A stretch of DNA of 64,000 nt from Mariniblastus fucicola (GCF_008087665.1 NZ_CP042912.1:1-64000); one strand, 5' to 3'; counted from the first letter of the stretch, positions 30,751 to 41,354 are shown. Program-made: numbers and translations. The notes: generated by a model not told the origin, from the letters alone.

Positions 30751-32652
30751 ATGTGCATTTTGACTCGCTTTGTTTTTCTGGTTGCCTTTGCATTGGCAAC
30801 GTCTTTTGCAGGCCACGCCAGCGCCCAACAGTTTCCTGGCGCCGAACGCATTATCGCGGCCTACCAAAAAACCGAAGTCGACATTCCGATGCGGGACGGA
30901 ATCAAGCTACACACAACGATCTATTCGCCGCGCGACACGAGCAAAAAATATCCAATCATGCTCAACCGCACGCCCTACAGCACCGGACCGTACGGGGAAG
31001 GACGTTACTCGCCGCGAGTCGGACCGTCCGCGATCATGGAAGACCAGGGCTACATTTTCGTCCATCAGGACGTTCGCGGTCGATTCATGTCCGAAGGCAG
31101 CTACGACAACATGCGTCCCAACGTGGACGATGAAAAAGTCGTCGACGAAAGCTCGGATACCTATGACACGATCGACTTCCTTGTCAAACGAGTCCGGAAC
31201 AACAACGGCAAAGTCGGCATGTGGGGCATCTCCTACCCCGGTTTTTACTGTGCCGCAGCATTGCCCAATCACCACCCTGCCCTCGTTGCTTCCACGCCTC
31301 AGGCGCCGATTTCGGATTTCTTCTTCGACGATTTCCACCACCACGGCGCGTACCTGCTCAGCTACCTCTCCGCTACGAACACTTTTGGCTATCAACATAA
31401 CGGACCGACGCAACGAAAATGGTACCCGGAAGTCGCGATGGGAACCAAAGACGCGTGGCAGTTCTATCTGAACATGGGCTCGCTCAAAAATGCGGATCAA
31501 CTGTTCGAAGAAAAAAACGAATTCTGGCAACAGCTTTCCAATCATCCCAATTACGATTCGTTTTGGCAGAAGCGATCGATTCTCCCGCACCTGAAAGACA
31601 TCAAGACCAACGTACTGGTGGTCGGTGGCTTTTATGATGCCGAAGATCTCTACGGTCCGTTGAACATCTATCGTAGTATCGAAAAGAACAACGACACTTT
31701 CAATGCGATCATCATGGGACCGTGGGAGCACGGCGAATGGGCAAGGCGCGGAGTCCGACCGGATCAGATCTACACGGTTGGAAAGCTCGGGATCGACAAG
31801 GGGTTGCAGGAGTTCTACCAACGTCAGGTGGAAGCGCCTTTCTTCGCGCACTTTCTTAAAGGCGAAGGTGCTGCACCCGAATTCGAAGCCATGATGTATG
31901 ACACCGGGGCTCGGAGTTGGAAAAAGTTCAGCAAGTGGCCACCAGCAGAATCGAAAACCATCAAGCAGTATTTTGGTGCCGGTGGAAAGCTTGGCTCCGA
32001 AGCTCCACAATCCAATGCCAATGCCGACGATGCGTTCACTGAGTTCATCAGCGATCCTGCCAATCCGGTCCCCTATCGGCAGCAGTCAGACATCAAGTTC
32101 CGCTTCACGCCACGCGAGTTCATGACCGACGATCAGCGCTTCGCGACTGCCCGACCGGATGTATTGTCTTTCGTTTCAGATCCTTTGGAAAAACCGATGA
32201 CGCTGACCGGTGACATGTTGGCTCACTTGCAGGTTTCAACTTCCCAATCGGCGGCGGACTGGATCGTGAAACTGATCGATGTCTATCCGGATGACCATCC
32301 GTTTGTCGAAGGCTCAGATGCAGGGATCAAGTTCGGTGGCTTTCAGGGACTGGTTCGCAGCGAGACGATTCGCGGCCGGTTTCGCAACAGCTATGAAAAA
32401 CCCGAACCATTCGTGCCGGACGAAGTCGCAACGGTGGATCTGCCGCTGCAGGACGTTTGCTACACCTTCAAACCCGGTCATCGGATCATGATCCACGTGC
32501 AAAGTACGTTTTTCCCTTACATCGATCGCAATCCGCAGAAGTACGTGCCGAATATTTTCGACGCGGACGACGCGGACTTCGTTCCGGCCACACATCGCGT
32601 TTATCACAACGCAGATAACGCGAGCTGGATCGAGATGAAAGTGCTCGAGTGA
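30751..32652 (+). CDS. CocE/NonD-family hydrolase (X-Pro dipeptidase-like)
   Basis: 633 aa. Signal peptide MCILTRFVFLVAFALATSFA, with cleavage after HASAQ, directs export. An upstream TTG at 30730 is less likely because the signal begins at this ATG. The alpha/beta hydrolase domain has the nucleophile motif GMWGISYPGF (Gly-x-Ser-Tyr-x-Gly) and VNRTPYSTGPYGEG-like N-terminal elements. The C-terminal jelly-roll ends with FKPGHRIMIHVQ and FFPYIDRNP, typical of cocaine-esterase and X-Pro dipeptidyl-peptidase relatives. The stop overlaps the ATG of the next gene, so the two are translationally coupled. An exported hydrolase or peptidase; the substrate is not known. Confidence 0.9.
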   Translation: MCILTRFVFLVAFALATSFAGHASAQQFPGAERIIAAYQKTEVDIPMRDGIKLHTTIYSPRDTSKKYPIMLNRTPYSTGPYGEGRYSPRVGPSAIMEDQGYIFVHQDVRGRFMSEGSYDNMRPNVDDEKVVDESSDTYDTIDFLVKRVRNNNGKVGMWGISYPGFYCAAALPNHHPALVASTPQAPISDFFFDDFHHHGAYLLSYLSATNTFGYQHNGPTQRKWYPEVAMGTKDAWQFYLNMGSLKNADQLFEEKNEFWQQLSNHPNYDSFWQKRSILPHLKDIKTNVLVVGGFYDAEDLYGPLNIYRSIEKNNDTFNAIIMGPWEHGEWARRGVRPDQIYTVGKLGIDKGLQEFYQRQVEAPFFAHFLKGEGAAPEFEAMMYDTGARSWKKFSKWPPAESKTIKQYFGAGGKLGSEAPQSNANADDAFTEFISDPANPVPYRQQSDIKFRFTPREFMTDDQRFATARPDVLSFVSDPLEKPMTLTGDMLAHLQVSTSQSAADWIVKLIDVYPDDHPFVEGSDAGIKFGGFQGLVRSETIRGRFRNSYEKPEPFVPDEVATVDLPLQDVCYTFKPGHRIMIHVQSTFFPYIDRNPQKYVPNIFDADDADFVPATHRVYHNADNASWIEMKVLE

Positions 32653-34016
32653 TGCAACTTCATCGGTTCACAAAATTTTGCTGCGTAGTTGTTATCGGGC
32701 TGTGGGCAGTTTCAGCAGCGAACGCGCAAACGATGCAGGACATCAATCCTCGCATGGGCGATCCGATGAAGATCGATGAGCGCCGTGTTGCCGATGCCGG
32801 AATTCGCAGCATCGAGGGTCGGTACGTTACGATCTACACCGATGCTCCAGAAAGTGATGCTGTCGAAGAGCTTCCTGTCATCTTCGACGCCGCCGTACCG
32901 CAATGGTGTGAGTACTTTGGTGTCGACGTTGCTGAAACGGAGCCGTGGAAGATGAAAGCGTTTTTGATTCGTGACAAATCGCGATTCGAAACTGCCGGGC
33001 TGATTCCGGCCGATCTACCGAAGTTTCCTGCCGGTATCAATCGCGGCCACGAGCTGTGGTTTTTCGTTCAGCCAGACGACTACTACACGCGGCACCTGCT
33101 GTTGCACGAAGGCACACACGCGTTCATGCAGTGGTTTGGCAGCGGGCTTGGTGCACCGTGGTACGCTGAAGGAATGGCGGAGCTGTTGGGTTTGCATCGC
33201 TGGACCGATGGAAAGCTGACGATCCACCACCGAGTAAAAGATCCTGGCGAGTCCGAAGGCTGGGGTCGCCCAAAGCTGATCAAGCAATGGGTTGCTGCGA
33301 ACCGCGAAGGCCAACAGGACAAATCACTGCAGGATGTTTTGCTGACTCCGAATCGAGCCTACGGCGATGTTGAAAACTACGCCTGGAGCTGGGCAGCCTG
33401 CGAGTTCCTTAGCGAGCATCCGCTGAGCAAGGACCTGTTTCCGGAATTGCAAAAACACGTCCAGCGATCACCAGATTCTTTCAATCGAAAATTTGAGAGC
33501 CTGTTTGGGGAAGTTCTGGCATTGTTGGAGCGGGATTGGGCCTGGTTCATCCGGGAGCTGGACTACGGCTATTCTGTTTCGCGCGGGGCGATGAGCGAGC
33601 TTCGCATCGGTGACGAAGACAACCTGTTTGAGCTACAGTCCGATCGGTCTTGGCAGTTCCTCAACCGTCAGATCAAGGCTGGTCAAAAGTTCCGCATCAC
33701 CGCGACCGGCCGATTCGAAATCGGTAGCTCGACGGTTGATGGCAAACGCAAGCCATGGCAGAGCGAAGCCAGTGGCATCACGATCGATTACTATCGCGGT
33801 CGTCCAATCGGCGAAGTTCAGGCCATGATGTTGCCATTGCAATCGAACACGGGGCTGTTGCCGAAAATCTGCGAAGCGAATCCTGTATCGCTTGGCGCTG
33901 GCAGCGTGTTCACGGCGGACGTTGACGGGCTGCTGTGCTTTCGGATTAACGAATCGCCAGCGAATTTGGGCGACAATCGTGGCGAGCTAAAATTAGCCAT
34001 CGAAAAAGTCGAATAG
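32652..34016 (+). CDS. Exported gluzincin-type metallopeptidase-like protein
   Basis: 454 aa. An N-terminal signal peptide ([21 protein letters not shown]) directs export. The central region has [15 protein letters not shown], an HExxH zinc motif, followed by [15 protein letters not shown], whose glutamate provides the third ligand. This arrangement is typical of MA-clan metallopeptidases. The C-terminal part looks like a beta-sandwich. The ATG overlaps the stop of the CocE-like gene (TGATG), implying co-translation. A GTG one codon upstream is possible. The pair may process the same extracellular peptides or esters, which is inference. Confidence 0.8.
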   Translation: MQLHRFTKFCCVVVIGLWAVSAANAQTMQDINPRMGDPMKIDERRVADAGIRSIEGRYVTIYTDAPESDAVEELPVIFDAAVPQWCEYFGVDVAETEPWKMKAFLIRDKSRFETAGLIPADLPKFPAGINRGHELWFFVQPDDYYTRHLLLHEGTHAFMQWFGSGLGAPWYAEGMAELLGLHRWTDGKLTIHHRVKDPGESEGWGRPKLIKQWVAANREGQQDKSLQDVLLTPNRAYGDVENYAWSWAACEFLSEHPLSKDLFPELQKHVQRSPDSFNRKFESLFGEVLALLERDWAWFIRELDYGYSVSRGAMSELRIGDEDNLFELQSDRSWQFLNRQIKAGQKFRITATGRFEIGSSTVDGKRKPWQSEASGITIDYYRGRPIGEVQAMMLPLQSNTGLLPKICEANPVSLGAGSVFTADVDGLLCFRINESPANLGDNRGELKLAIEKVE

Positions 34017-34108
34017 TTGGTGATAATCAAGTGGCCGCGGTCTTCCATTCGCGGCGAGAAATAACGCAAGCCTGGGGACAGACTTGTCTACCTGAACCAT
34101 CAACGAAC

Positions 34109-35368
34109 ATGCCAAACATGAACCTGCAATCACAAGACCCGGAAATCTTTGACCTGATCCAAGCCGAAGCCGTGCGGCAGCAGGACGGCCTGGAAATGAT
34201 CGCCAGCGAAAACTACACCAGCGTGGCCATCATGGAAGCCGCGGGAAGCGTGCTGACCAACAAGTATGCCGAGGGCTATCCGGGACGTCGCTACTACGGC
34301 GGGTGTGAGCATGTTGATGTGCTGGAGAATGTGGCTCGCAATCGCGCGAAAGAACTCTTCGGCGCAGAAGCCGCAAACGTGCAACCGAACTCCGGTTCCC
34401 AGGCCAACCAGGCGGTCTACCTCGCGGCCCTCGATGTTGGCGACACCGTGCTTGGCCTGGACCTGGCTCATGGAGGCCATCTGACGCACGGCATGCGTTT
34501 GAACCTTTCGGGAAAGCTCTACAACTTCATTAACTACGGTGTCAAGAAAGACGACCATCGAATCGATTTCGATCAGGTTGCGGCGTTGGCCAAAGAGCAC
34601 AAGCCAAAGATGATCGTGGCCGGCGCAAGTGCTTACCCGCGAGAGATTCCCCACGAGAAGTTCCGCGAAATCGCTGACGATGTCGGTGCACTTTTGTTTG
34701 TCGACATGGCTCACTATTCCGGACTGGTAGCCGGCGGAGTTCACAACAGCCCGGTTCCGCATGCCGATTTCGTGACTTCGACAACGCACAAGACGCTTCG
34801 CGGTCCGCGATCGGGAATGATTTTGTGTAAGAAGCCGTGGATCAAAAAAATCAACTCTGCGGTTTTCCCGGGCATGCAAGGTGGCCCACTGATGCACATC
34901 GTGGCAGGCAAAGCGGTTTGCTATGGCGAGTGTCTCAAACCGGAGTTCAAAACCTACGCCCAGAACATTGTCGACAACTCAAAAGCGCTTGCCGAAACGC
35001 TAATGGCCGGCGGTTTGACGCTCGTCAGCGGTGGAACAGACAATCATCTGTGCCTGGTCGATGTCGCGACGTCGCTCGATCTTGGCGGGAAAGACGCAGA
35101 AGAGGCCTTGGGGCGTTGCGAAATTACAGTCAACAAAAACATGATCCCGTTTGACCCACGAACTCCGATGGACCCAAGCGGTGTGCGAATTGGAACTCCG
35201 GCGTTGACGACTCGCGGGATGGGCGTCGATCAGATGAAACAGATCGGTCAGTGGATCGTGGAAGCGCTTAAAAACGCGAACGACGAATCGGTTCACGCCT
35301 CGATCAAGAGCGGCGTCAAGGAAATGTGCGACAGCTTCCCGGTACCCGCGGCTTCGCAACTGGTTTAG
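34109..35368 (+). CDS. glyA: Serine hydroxymethyltransferase
   Basis: 419 aa PLP enzyme that interconverts serine and glycine and supplies one-carbon units to tetrahydrofolate. Starting at this ATG the length matches the family; the upstream GTG at 34031 would add 26 unlikely residues. Recognisable motifs are [12 protein letters not shown] at the N-terminus, the tetrahydrofolate/active-site region [15 protein letters not shown], and the PLP-binding lysine in [14 protein letters not shown]. Cytoplasmic, housekeeping. The region just upstream has no identifiable glycine riboswitch. Confidence 0.97.
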   Translation: MPNMNLQSQDPEIFDLIQAEAVRQQDGLEMIASENYTSVAIMEAAGSVLTNKYAEGYPGRRYYGGCEHVDVLENVARNRAKELFGAEAANVQPNSGSQANQAVYLAALDVGDTVLGLDLAHGGHLTHGMRLNLSGKLYNFINYGVKKDDHRIDFDQVAALAKEHKPKMIVAGASAYPREIPHEKFREIADDVGALLFVDMAHYSGLVAGGVHNSPVPHADFVTSTTHKTLRGPRSGMILCKKPWIKKINSAVFPGMQGGPLMHIVAGKAVCYGECLKPEFKTYAQNIVDNSKALAETLMAGGLTLVSGGTDNHLCLVDVATSLDLGGKDAEEALGRCEITVNKNMIPFDPRTPMDPSGVRIGTPALTTRGMGVDQMKQIGQWIVEALKNANDESVHASIKSGVKEMCDSFPVPAASQLV

Positions 35369-35501
35369 CGGAATCGATATGGATTCTGGAGTTGGCGAAC
35401 GGAAGAAACGTTGAACGGCAAAATGGCAAGCGGAGAAACGAACGGCGTCCTTGCCATGAGCTTGTGCGATCACATCCTCAACGCCATTGCCGCCTCAAAG
35501 C

Positions 35502-36083
35502 CTAGGCCACCTCGGGTGAGAGAAACTCCAGAAATTCCTTGTCGTCGCGGATCGCATCAAAGTCGCTTTCCGAATCGACTTCCTGGCGGAACGACGGTCG
35601 TAACTCGAAAGCCTGAGCAAGGTACTCGATCGCATTCGCTGTGCGACCAGCGAGCGCGTAGTAGCAAGCCAGGTTGTAGTGGCAGATCGCCTGGTCTGGT
35701 TCGAACTCGATCGCAATTTGCATCGACTCGATCGATTCATCGATACGGCCGACCCGTTTGAAGCACCACGCGATCGCCAACAGGCCGTGAATGCTATCCG
35801 GTTCCATTTCCAACGACTTGCGAAAGTGGACGATGGCTTCTTCGAAACGGTTTGCGAATCGGCAAGCTTCACCTTTGAGATGCATCACGTAACAGCGATG
35901 CTCGGCAGTGGGCTCGATGTTCTCAAGCAACCGAAGCATCCGGTCGGCGATCGGCTGAGCGAGCGCTTCGTCCATCGAAAGGCCAGACTCGAAAGTCGAC
36001 ATCAATTCAAGATAGCCCTCGGCAGTACGAATTGCCCGTCGCTGACTCTTGATCCCGCCCGGTTTTTTTGGTCCGTCGCTCAT
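35502..36083 (-). CDS. Tetratricopeptide repeat protein
   Basis: 193 aa from the ATG at 36083; an upstream start at 36245 would add 54 residues with no protein-like features. Two to three TPR units are visible, for example GEACRFANRFEEAIVHFRKS, GLLAIAWCFKRVGRIDESIE and CHYNLACYYALAGRTANAIE, ending with a short acidic tail. TPRs are protein-binding scaffolds. No signal peptide, so cytoplasmic. Partner unknown. Divergent from the small membrane protein at 36288. Confidence 0.72.
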   Translation of the reverse strand: MSDGPKKPGGIKSQRRAIRTAEGYLELMSTFESGLSMDEALAQPIADRMLRLLENIEPTAEHRCYVMHLKGEACRFANRFEEAIVHFRKSLEMEPDSIHGLLAIAWCFKRVGRIDESIESMQIAIEFEPDQAICHYNLACYYALAGRTANAIEYLAQAFELRPSFRQEVDSESDFDAIRDDKEFLEFLSPEVA

Positions 36084-36287
36084 GCCACCATTATGGACAG
36101 AGCTCGGCGATATCCCAGTCCGGTTTCGGATTGAAATCTGGCACGTCGGCCCCAAGGTCGGGTTTTGGCGGTTACAACAGCTTTGAATCCGTTTAGCGGT
36201 GAGGTTTCCTGACGAACTGGACTTTTGGATTGCAATTCGACGCACTCAAATAATTCTGGAGCCTCACCTCATCCTGACTATCCTGCC

Positions 36288-36626
36288 ATGATCGAACGAA
36301 TTTTCATTCCCTTTGTCGCCACGCTGATGGCTATCGTGCTGATCAGCATGAGCCTGATTCGCAGCGACGATCCTGCCTCCCGCCAGCCCGCAAGTTCACC
36401 TCCGTGGACGAAAGCGACTGCAGAAAACCCAACGGGAAGCTATCGATTTACCGTCAACGGATGGGAAGACACAGTCCATTGGCGAATCGACGGCGAAGAA
36501 ACGAAAGTGGAATTCATCGACAACATTCACCCGCTGATCATGATGCTGTTGGTTGTCCTTGTCGCATTCGGTTTGGCGATTCTTGCTTCGGACGAAGAAA
36601 GCATCAAAAGTCTCTGGCCAAAGTAG
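36288..36626 (+). CDS. Small two-span membrane protein of unknown function
   Basis: 112 aa from the ATG at 36288 (a start at 36225 would add 21 polar residues). Two hydrophobic segments: IFIPFVATLMAIVLISMSLI near the N-terminus and IMMLLVVLVAFGLAILA near the C-terminus. The 50-residue loop between them (SYRFTVNGWEDTVHWRID) is probably outside the membrane, with a short cytoplasmic tail. No family recognised. Convergent with pepD. Confidence 0.6.
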   Translation: MIERIFIPFVATLMAIVLISMSLIRSDDPASRQPASSPPWTKATAENPTGSYRFTVNGWEDTVHWRIDGEETKVEFIDNIHPLIMMLLVVLVAFGLAILASDEESIKSLWPK

Positions 36627-36706
36627 CTGTGAAATGAATTCGCTGAACTCGCCAGTTCTCGATCGACGTCTTCGCCATGTTCAGCCATCGATTTGACACG
36701 GTCGAA

Positions 36707-38155
36707 CTACTCGATGCGCTTGAGAACTTCCAACAGGAACTGCCAATACTTTTCTACGCTTTGGATGTGGCACATCTCATCGGGAGAGTGCGGATTTTTG
36801 ATCGTCGGACCAAACGAAACCATGTCCAGCCCGGGATAGTGGCTGCCGATAATGCCGCATTCAAGCCCGGCGTGAACGGCGTTGACGATCGCTTGCTCGC
36901 CGAACATTTCTTCATAGATGCCTTTCATCAGAGCAACCATTTCGGAATCAGCGTTTGGTTCCCAGCCCGGATAGTTTCCGTTGTGAGTGACGTTGGCGGA
37001 AGCGACTGCAAACGCTGCTTCGATTTGATTTGTGACATCTGTCTTTGCTGACTCAACACTGCTGCGAGTCAGAAATTCGATCGATGCTTTTTCCGAATCG
37101 ATCCCAACGAGCGACAGACTGGTCGAAGTTTCGACAAGCCCATCAACTTGATCGCTCATTCGAATCACGCCACACGGCGCCGCGTAAATTCCAGCCAACA
37201 GGTTTTTCTGCAGCGAAGCCTCAAGGACTCTCTCAACCGCATCGGTCGCTTCGAACTCTACTTTCAAATCCGGTTCGGTCTTTGAAAGTTCTGCCTGAAT
37301 CGTTGCGACGATCGTTGATGCCGTCGTCTTAAAAGTTGTTTCATCGCGAACGTTGAGGACCGCAAACGATTCGCGTGGAATCGCATTTCTCAGGCTGCCA
37401 CCGTTGATCGACGCGACTTCGAAATCGGCCCCAGCCTGTTGGCAGGTCCACAGGATCCGATTCATGATTTTGTTCGCGTTTCCCCGTCCCAAATGGATCT
37501 CGCAACCCGAATGGCCCCCTCGCAATCCGGTGATCGAAACCTTCAACCAGGTGCCTGCCGACGGAGTCTGACTGGTGCAGCGAACGGTAACCGATGTGTC
37601 GATGCCTCCGGCGCATCCGATCGTCAATTCGCCTTCGTCTTCGGTGTCGGTGTTGAGCAGGATTTTTCCTTGCAGCAATCCGGGTTGCAGCTCAAACGCG
37701 CCGGTCATCCCGGTTTCTTCATCGATCGTAAACAGCGCTTCGACAGATCCGTGTTCGATCGAGTCGGACGCCAGAACTGCGAGGATCGAAGCCACGCCCA
37801 TTCCGTTGTCAGCGCCCAACGTTGTACCTTTGGCTTTGACCCAATCGCCGTCGATCTTGGACTCAATGCCCTGTGACGAGAAATCGAAATCGGTGTCGGC
37901 GTTTTTCTGATGCACCATGTCGAGGTGCGCCTGCAGGATCACAGGCGTCACGCCTTCTTTGCCCGCCGTCGCCGGTTTTCGAATGATGACATTCCCTGCA
38001 TCGTCAGTGATGGTTTCCAATCCCAATTCGGCGCCGACGCTCTGAATGAAAGCGATGACCCGTTCTTCCTGTTTTGATGGACGGGGCACTTCGTTCAGTT
38101 TTTCAAACCACGTCCAAACCTCTGCAGGCGCGAGTTGCGCAACCTTGTCGTTCAT
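36707..38155 (-). CDS. pepD: Aminoacyl-histidine dipeptidase (PepD/M20)
   Basis: 482 aa. M20-family metallodipeptidase that cleaves Xaa-His dipeptides and related small peptides. Zinc-site motifs are VILQAHLDMVHQKN (first His and Asp), GADNGMGVA and DEETGMTGAFEL. The central lid domain has GLRGGHSGCEIHLGRGN. C-terminal CGIIGSHYPGLDMVSFGPTI supplies the last ligand. Full length for the family. Cytoplasmic peptide turnover. Single gene, convergent with the small membrane protein. Confidence 0.95.
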   Translation of the reverse strand: MNDKVAQLAPAEVWTWFEKLNEVPRPSKQEERVIAFIQSVGAELGLETITDDAGNVIIRKPATAGKEGVTPVILQAHLDMVHQKNADTDFDFSSQGIESKIDGDWVKAKGTTLGADNGMGVASILAVLASDSIEHGSVEALFTIDEETGMTGAFELQPGLLQGKILLNTDTEDEGELTIGCAGGIDTSVTVRCTSQTPSAGTWLKVSITGLRGGHSGCEIHLGRGNANKIMNRILWTCQQAGADFEVASINGGSLRNAIPRESFAVLNVRDETTFKTTASTIVATIQAELSKTEPDLKVEFEATDAVERVLEASLQKNLLAGIYAAPCGVIRMSDQVDGLVETSTSLSLVGIDSEKASIEFLTRSSVESAKTDVTNQIEAAFAVASANVTHNGNYPGWEPNADSEMVALMKGIYEEMFGEQAIVNAVHAGLECGIIGSHYPGLDMVSFGPTIKNPHSPDEMCHIQSVEKYWQFLLEVLKRIE

Positions 38156-38260
38156 AATTTTCCCAATTGGTGGTCTCTTGGCCGAAAGAATGCGAACGGT
38201 GAGTTCACATCAGAATCCCCGATCTTTGGCCGCGAGTGTGCTTGTGTATAGCCAAATGAT

Positions 38261-38869
38261 TTAGCGATCTACTTCGACCGCTTTGCCGTCTTTGAATTCG
38301 CAATAGTACGTTGCCCGATCATGGGTCGGGCGCCGCGCGTAAATTCTGACGGACTTGAGTGGGTTGTACTGCAGACTGAAACGCGCCCCGGCACGGCTGA
38401 CAAATCGATCTAGCTTGTAGATTTTCGAAGTCCCAGCCGGAATCGGTTCGCGATCGTAGACCTGATAGTTTGAGTTGACCTGAATGTTCAGGTGCGTCCA
38501 ATCCTGGTCTTCGAGATTGCTGACAATTAGCTCGCCAAGTTCGTACTCGCTTCGTTTCCAGTATTCGATCTCGTAAAAATCAGCGTCCGGAAGATCCTTT
38601 GCCGTGAACTGGCAATTAAGCTGTCCCTCCGAAACCGGCGGCATGATGTACCATAACGTCATGATCGTGATGACGGGCAACAGGCACATGCCAATCAGCA
38701 GTCGCGTCAATGCCACACTGCTCAACTGAGGTGACTTTTGCATCACGGTCGAGCGAGGAAATGGACCTTCGGTGTTCATCGTCGACGGAGCGGATGCCGA
38801 AGTCGAAGACGGTGCCGACGTCGAGGGCGGTGCCGAATAGGGAGTTTCTGAATTGGAACCAGTAGTCAT
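38261..38869 (-). CDS. Membrane-anchored protein with Pro/Ser/Thr-rich N-terminus, function unknown
   Basis: 202 aa from the ATG at 38869; a start at 39001 would overlap the divergent kinase gene. The N-terminal 30 residues are rich in Ala, Pro, Ser and Thr. One transmembrane segment (ALTRLLIGMCLLPVITIMTLWYI) is followed by an extracytoplasmic domain of about 130 residues with alternating beta-like segments (YEIEYWKRSEYELGELIV, TYYCEFKDGKAVEV). No enzymatic motif recognised. Divergently transcribed from the RegB-like histidine kinase and might relate to its signal, which is only a guess. Confidence 0.6.
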   Translation of the reverse strand: MTTGSNSETPYSAPPSTSAPSSTSASAPSTMNTEGPFPRSTVMQKSPQLSSVALTRLLIGMCLLPVITIMTLWYIMPPVSEGQLNCQFTAKDLPDADFYEIEYWKRSEYELGELIVSNLEDQDWTHLNIQVNSNYQVYDREPIPAGTSKIYKLDRFVSRAGARFSLQYNPLKSVRIYARRPTHDRATYYCEFKDGKAVEVDR

Positions 38870-38994
38870 GATTGACAGGATTCGGTTGGTTTGCGCGGGC
38901 GAAAGTCCGTAGCCGCAACTTACTATACTTTGATCTGGCCCATGATTAAATTCCCCAAGAAACCAAATGGGCCATTTGGGACGATACAACGCAG

Positions 38995-40311
38995 ATGACA
39001 ATGGATGCCAGTTCAGATCGACACCTCATCAATGCCAGCTGGCTGATCAAACTACGTTGGGTCGCGGTGGTCGGTCAGGTGGTCACGATCATGATCACGA
39101 TCGGACTGTTCAAAATTAAGCTTCCTTCGGTTTGGCTGTTGGCCGTGGCGATCTCGCTGACCGCCGTGTCGAACCTCATGCTGATGCACTGGTATTTGTC
39201 GCTGGCAAAAAAAGAAGTCAAACCAAAGCCATCGAATCGCGTCATGGGCGTGATTCTGTTGATGGACCTGTTTTCACTGACGACCCTGCTGTACGCGACG
39301 GGCGGCCCCAACAATCCGTTTTCATTGTTCTTCTTTGTCAACGTGAGCCTCTCGGCTCTGGTTCTGAACCGAAAGTGGGCTTGGGGACTTAACGTGATGT
39401 CAATCCTTTGTTTTGCCGGGCTGCTGTTCGACCATCACCAGATCGAACAACTGGACATGGGGCTGGATTCGATTACCGACCACGGGATCGCGACGCTTCG
39501 GCACGTAGGTCTGTTAGTCGCTTTCACAGCCTGCTCAAGCGTTATCGTTTACTTCATGACACGGCTCACGGACGAACTTCGTCAGCAGCAAGTTACTGTC
39601 CGCAGAGCTGAAGAGTCGCGAGCACGCTATGAGAAAATCGAAGCACTCGGAACGCTTGCCGCCGGCGCGGCACACGAACTGGCGACACCGCTGTCAACCA
39701 TCGCCATCGTTGCCAAGGATGTCGAGAAAGCTTTCGAGCAGCATCCGCCAAACTTTCCCGGTGCCAATGATGTCGTGGAGGACGTCAGTCTGATTCGCAG
39801 CCAGCTGGATCGCTGCCGAGGTATTCTCGATCGCATGTCCAGCCACGCCGGCGAAAGCATTGGCGAACAAATGCAATCTGTTTCCATGGAGGAACTAATC
39901 GATAGCTGCCTCGAAGGCCTGATCGGTGCCAGTCGCGTCGAGGTGAGCTTGCCGCCAGACGCAGATTCCTGGATGGTCGATGTTCCTCTCGATGCTTTAA
40001 GCCAGGCAATTCGAGGCCTGATAAAGAACGCGATCGACGCCGACGAGTCCGGTCGTTCGGTGCGGCTCGCCGTTACGCATCGCGGTGACAAAGCAGAGGT
40101 AGAGATTACCGATTGGGGTTCGGGCATGCCGGAAGAAATTCTGCAACGTGTCAGCGAACCTTTCTTTACCACCAAACCGCCGGGAAAAGGCATGGGGCTG
40201 GGTGTGTTCCTGGCGATCAACGTGCTGCGGGGTGTTGATGGCGATGTCGTTTATCGATCGGCACCAGGCGAAGGCACGACCGCAACGGTTTCGTTTCGCG
40301 GTCAGAAATAG
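38995..40311 (+). CDS. RegB/PrrB-like sensor histidine kinase
   Basis: 438 aa. Five or six N-terminal transmembrane segments include the GGPNNPFSLFFF segment, which matches the quinone-binding GGxxNPF heptad region of RegB/PrrB redox sensors. The histidine box reads GTLAAGAAHELATPLSTI, the RegB-type form of the phosphorylation site. The GHKL ATPase domain has the N box near LIKNAIDADESG and a G2 box GMGLGVFLAINVL. The redox cysteine of RegB in the cytoplasmic linker is not obvious here. No response regulator (RegA) lies beside it, so its partner must be elsewhere. A role in redox or respiratory control follows from family, not from data here. Confidence 0.87.
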   Translation: MTMDASSDRHLINASWLIKLRWVAVVGQVVTIMITIGLFKIKLPSVWLLAVAISLTAVSNLMLMHWYLSLAKKEVKPKPSNRVMGVILLMDLFSLTTLLYATGGPNNPFSLFFFVNVSLSALVLNRKWAWGLNVMSILCFAGLLFDHHQIEQLDMGLDSITDHGIATLRHVGLLVAFTACSSVIVYFMTRLTDELRQQQVTVRRAEESRARYEKIEALGTLAAGAAHELATPLSTIAIVAKDVEKAFEQHPPNFPGANDVVEDVSLIRSQLDRCRGILDRMSSHAGESIGEQMQSVSMEELIDSCLEGLIGASRVEVSLPPDADSWMVDVPLDALSQAIRGLIKNAIDADESGRSVRLAVTHRGDKAEVEITDWGSGMPEEILQRVSEPFFTTKPPGKGMGLGVFLAINVLRGVDGDVVYRSAPGEGTTATVSFRGQK

Positions 40312-40336
40312 TTCGCCACCTGTTCACGATTGACCA

Positions 40337-41308
40337 CTACGAAAGTACGTCACCAACGTTCGGTTGATGGCCTCGCAAAAAGTCCGAGATCGGCATCATG
40401 CGTTTGCCCGAAGGCTGAATTTCCAGAATTGAAATTAGCCCTACGCCGGTCTGAATCCACAATCGATTTGAATCGCAGAGCGCGACCGCGCCCGGATCAA
40501 CATCAGTCAGCGTTTCTTCCGCCATGTCAGCTTCGTCGACGACCGATGTTCTTCCAACAATTAAACGAATGGGACTTTTTCCTTGCGGAGTCCAGTTCAT
40601 GAACGAGCGAGGCCAAGGTACGAAGGCACGGACCTGATTGAAAATTTGCGTCGCTGTTCGACTGAAATCAATTTTCCCATCAGACTTTTTCAGCCGTGGC
40701 GCTTTCGTTGCCATCGCGGGATCCTGAATTTCACCCAGCGTCGATTCACCGTCCCATGACTCAAGCATGGCGATGGCTTTTTCAATCGCAGCGTGTCCGA
40801 GATTCGACAAACGTGGCTCAAGCTCTTCCGCAGTTTCATCGGCACCGATCGTCAGCTCAGATTTCACAATGCATGGGCCACCATCGAGTTTTGCCGTCAT
40901 GTGAATTACCGTAACACCGGTGACCGTGTCGCCGTTGTAGACGCACCACTGGATCGGGGCTGCACCACGGTAAAGCGGCAGAAGCGAACCGTGCAAATTG
41001 ATTCCACCCAGTCGTGCCGCTGCCAAACAGTCTCGCGAAAGTATCTGGCCGTAGTCGCAAACAACGAACAGATCCGCGTTGAAGGCCTCGAGCTGTTTTA
41101 CGAAATCCGCTTCATTGCAGTTGGGCGGATCCAGGATTTTCAATCCTTTGGCTTCACCCAAATCACGCGTCGGATTTTCAGCAGTCTTGCGACGCTTGCC
41201 ACCGTCTTCGATCGGACGCGTCACCATGGCGACTACTTCGTGCTGATCAATCAGCGCTTCATAGGAAGGCACCGCAAAGGGCCCAGTTCCAAATAGAATC
41301 AAACGCAT
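40337..41308 (-). CDS. fmt: Methionyl-tRNA formyltransferase
   Basis: 323 aa. Transfers a formyl group from 10-formyl-tetrahydrofolate to initiator Met-tRNA. The N-terminal formyltransferase domain has ILFGTGPFAVPSYEAL and the catalytic region INLHGSLLPLYRGAAPIQW with GVTVIHMTAKLDGGP. The C-terminal OB-like domain (IFNQVRAFVPWPRSF) binds tRNA. It lies 46 bases downstream of def on the same strand, the classic def-fmt pair that formylates and later deformylates initiator methionine. Confidence 0.96.
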   Translation of the reverse strand: MRLILFGTGPFAVPSYEALIDQHEVVAMVTRPIEDGGKRRKTAENPTRDLGEAKGLKILDPPNCNEADFVKQLEAFNADLFVVCDYGQILSRDCLAAARLGGINLHGSLLPLYRGAAPIQWCVYNGDTVTGVTVIHMTAKLDGGPCIVKSELTIGADETAEELEPRLSNLGHAAIEKAIAMLESWDGESTLGEIQDPAMATKAPRLKKSDGKIDFSRTATQIFNQVRAFVPWPRSFMNWTPQGKSPIRLIVGRTSVVDEADMAEETLTDVDPGAVALCDSNRLWIQTGVGLISILEIQPSGKRMMPISDFLRGHQPNVGDVLS

Positions 41309-41354
41309 GCTCGGAAACCGCTTTCAATCAAAATGCCTTGTTCGGCTTGTTGTA

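Noticed and set aside
34031-34108. GTG start for glyA
   Set aside because: It adds 26 residues not found in SHMT proteins; the ATG at 34109 gives the standard length.
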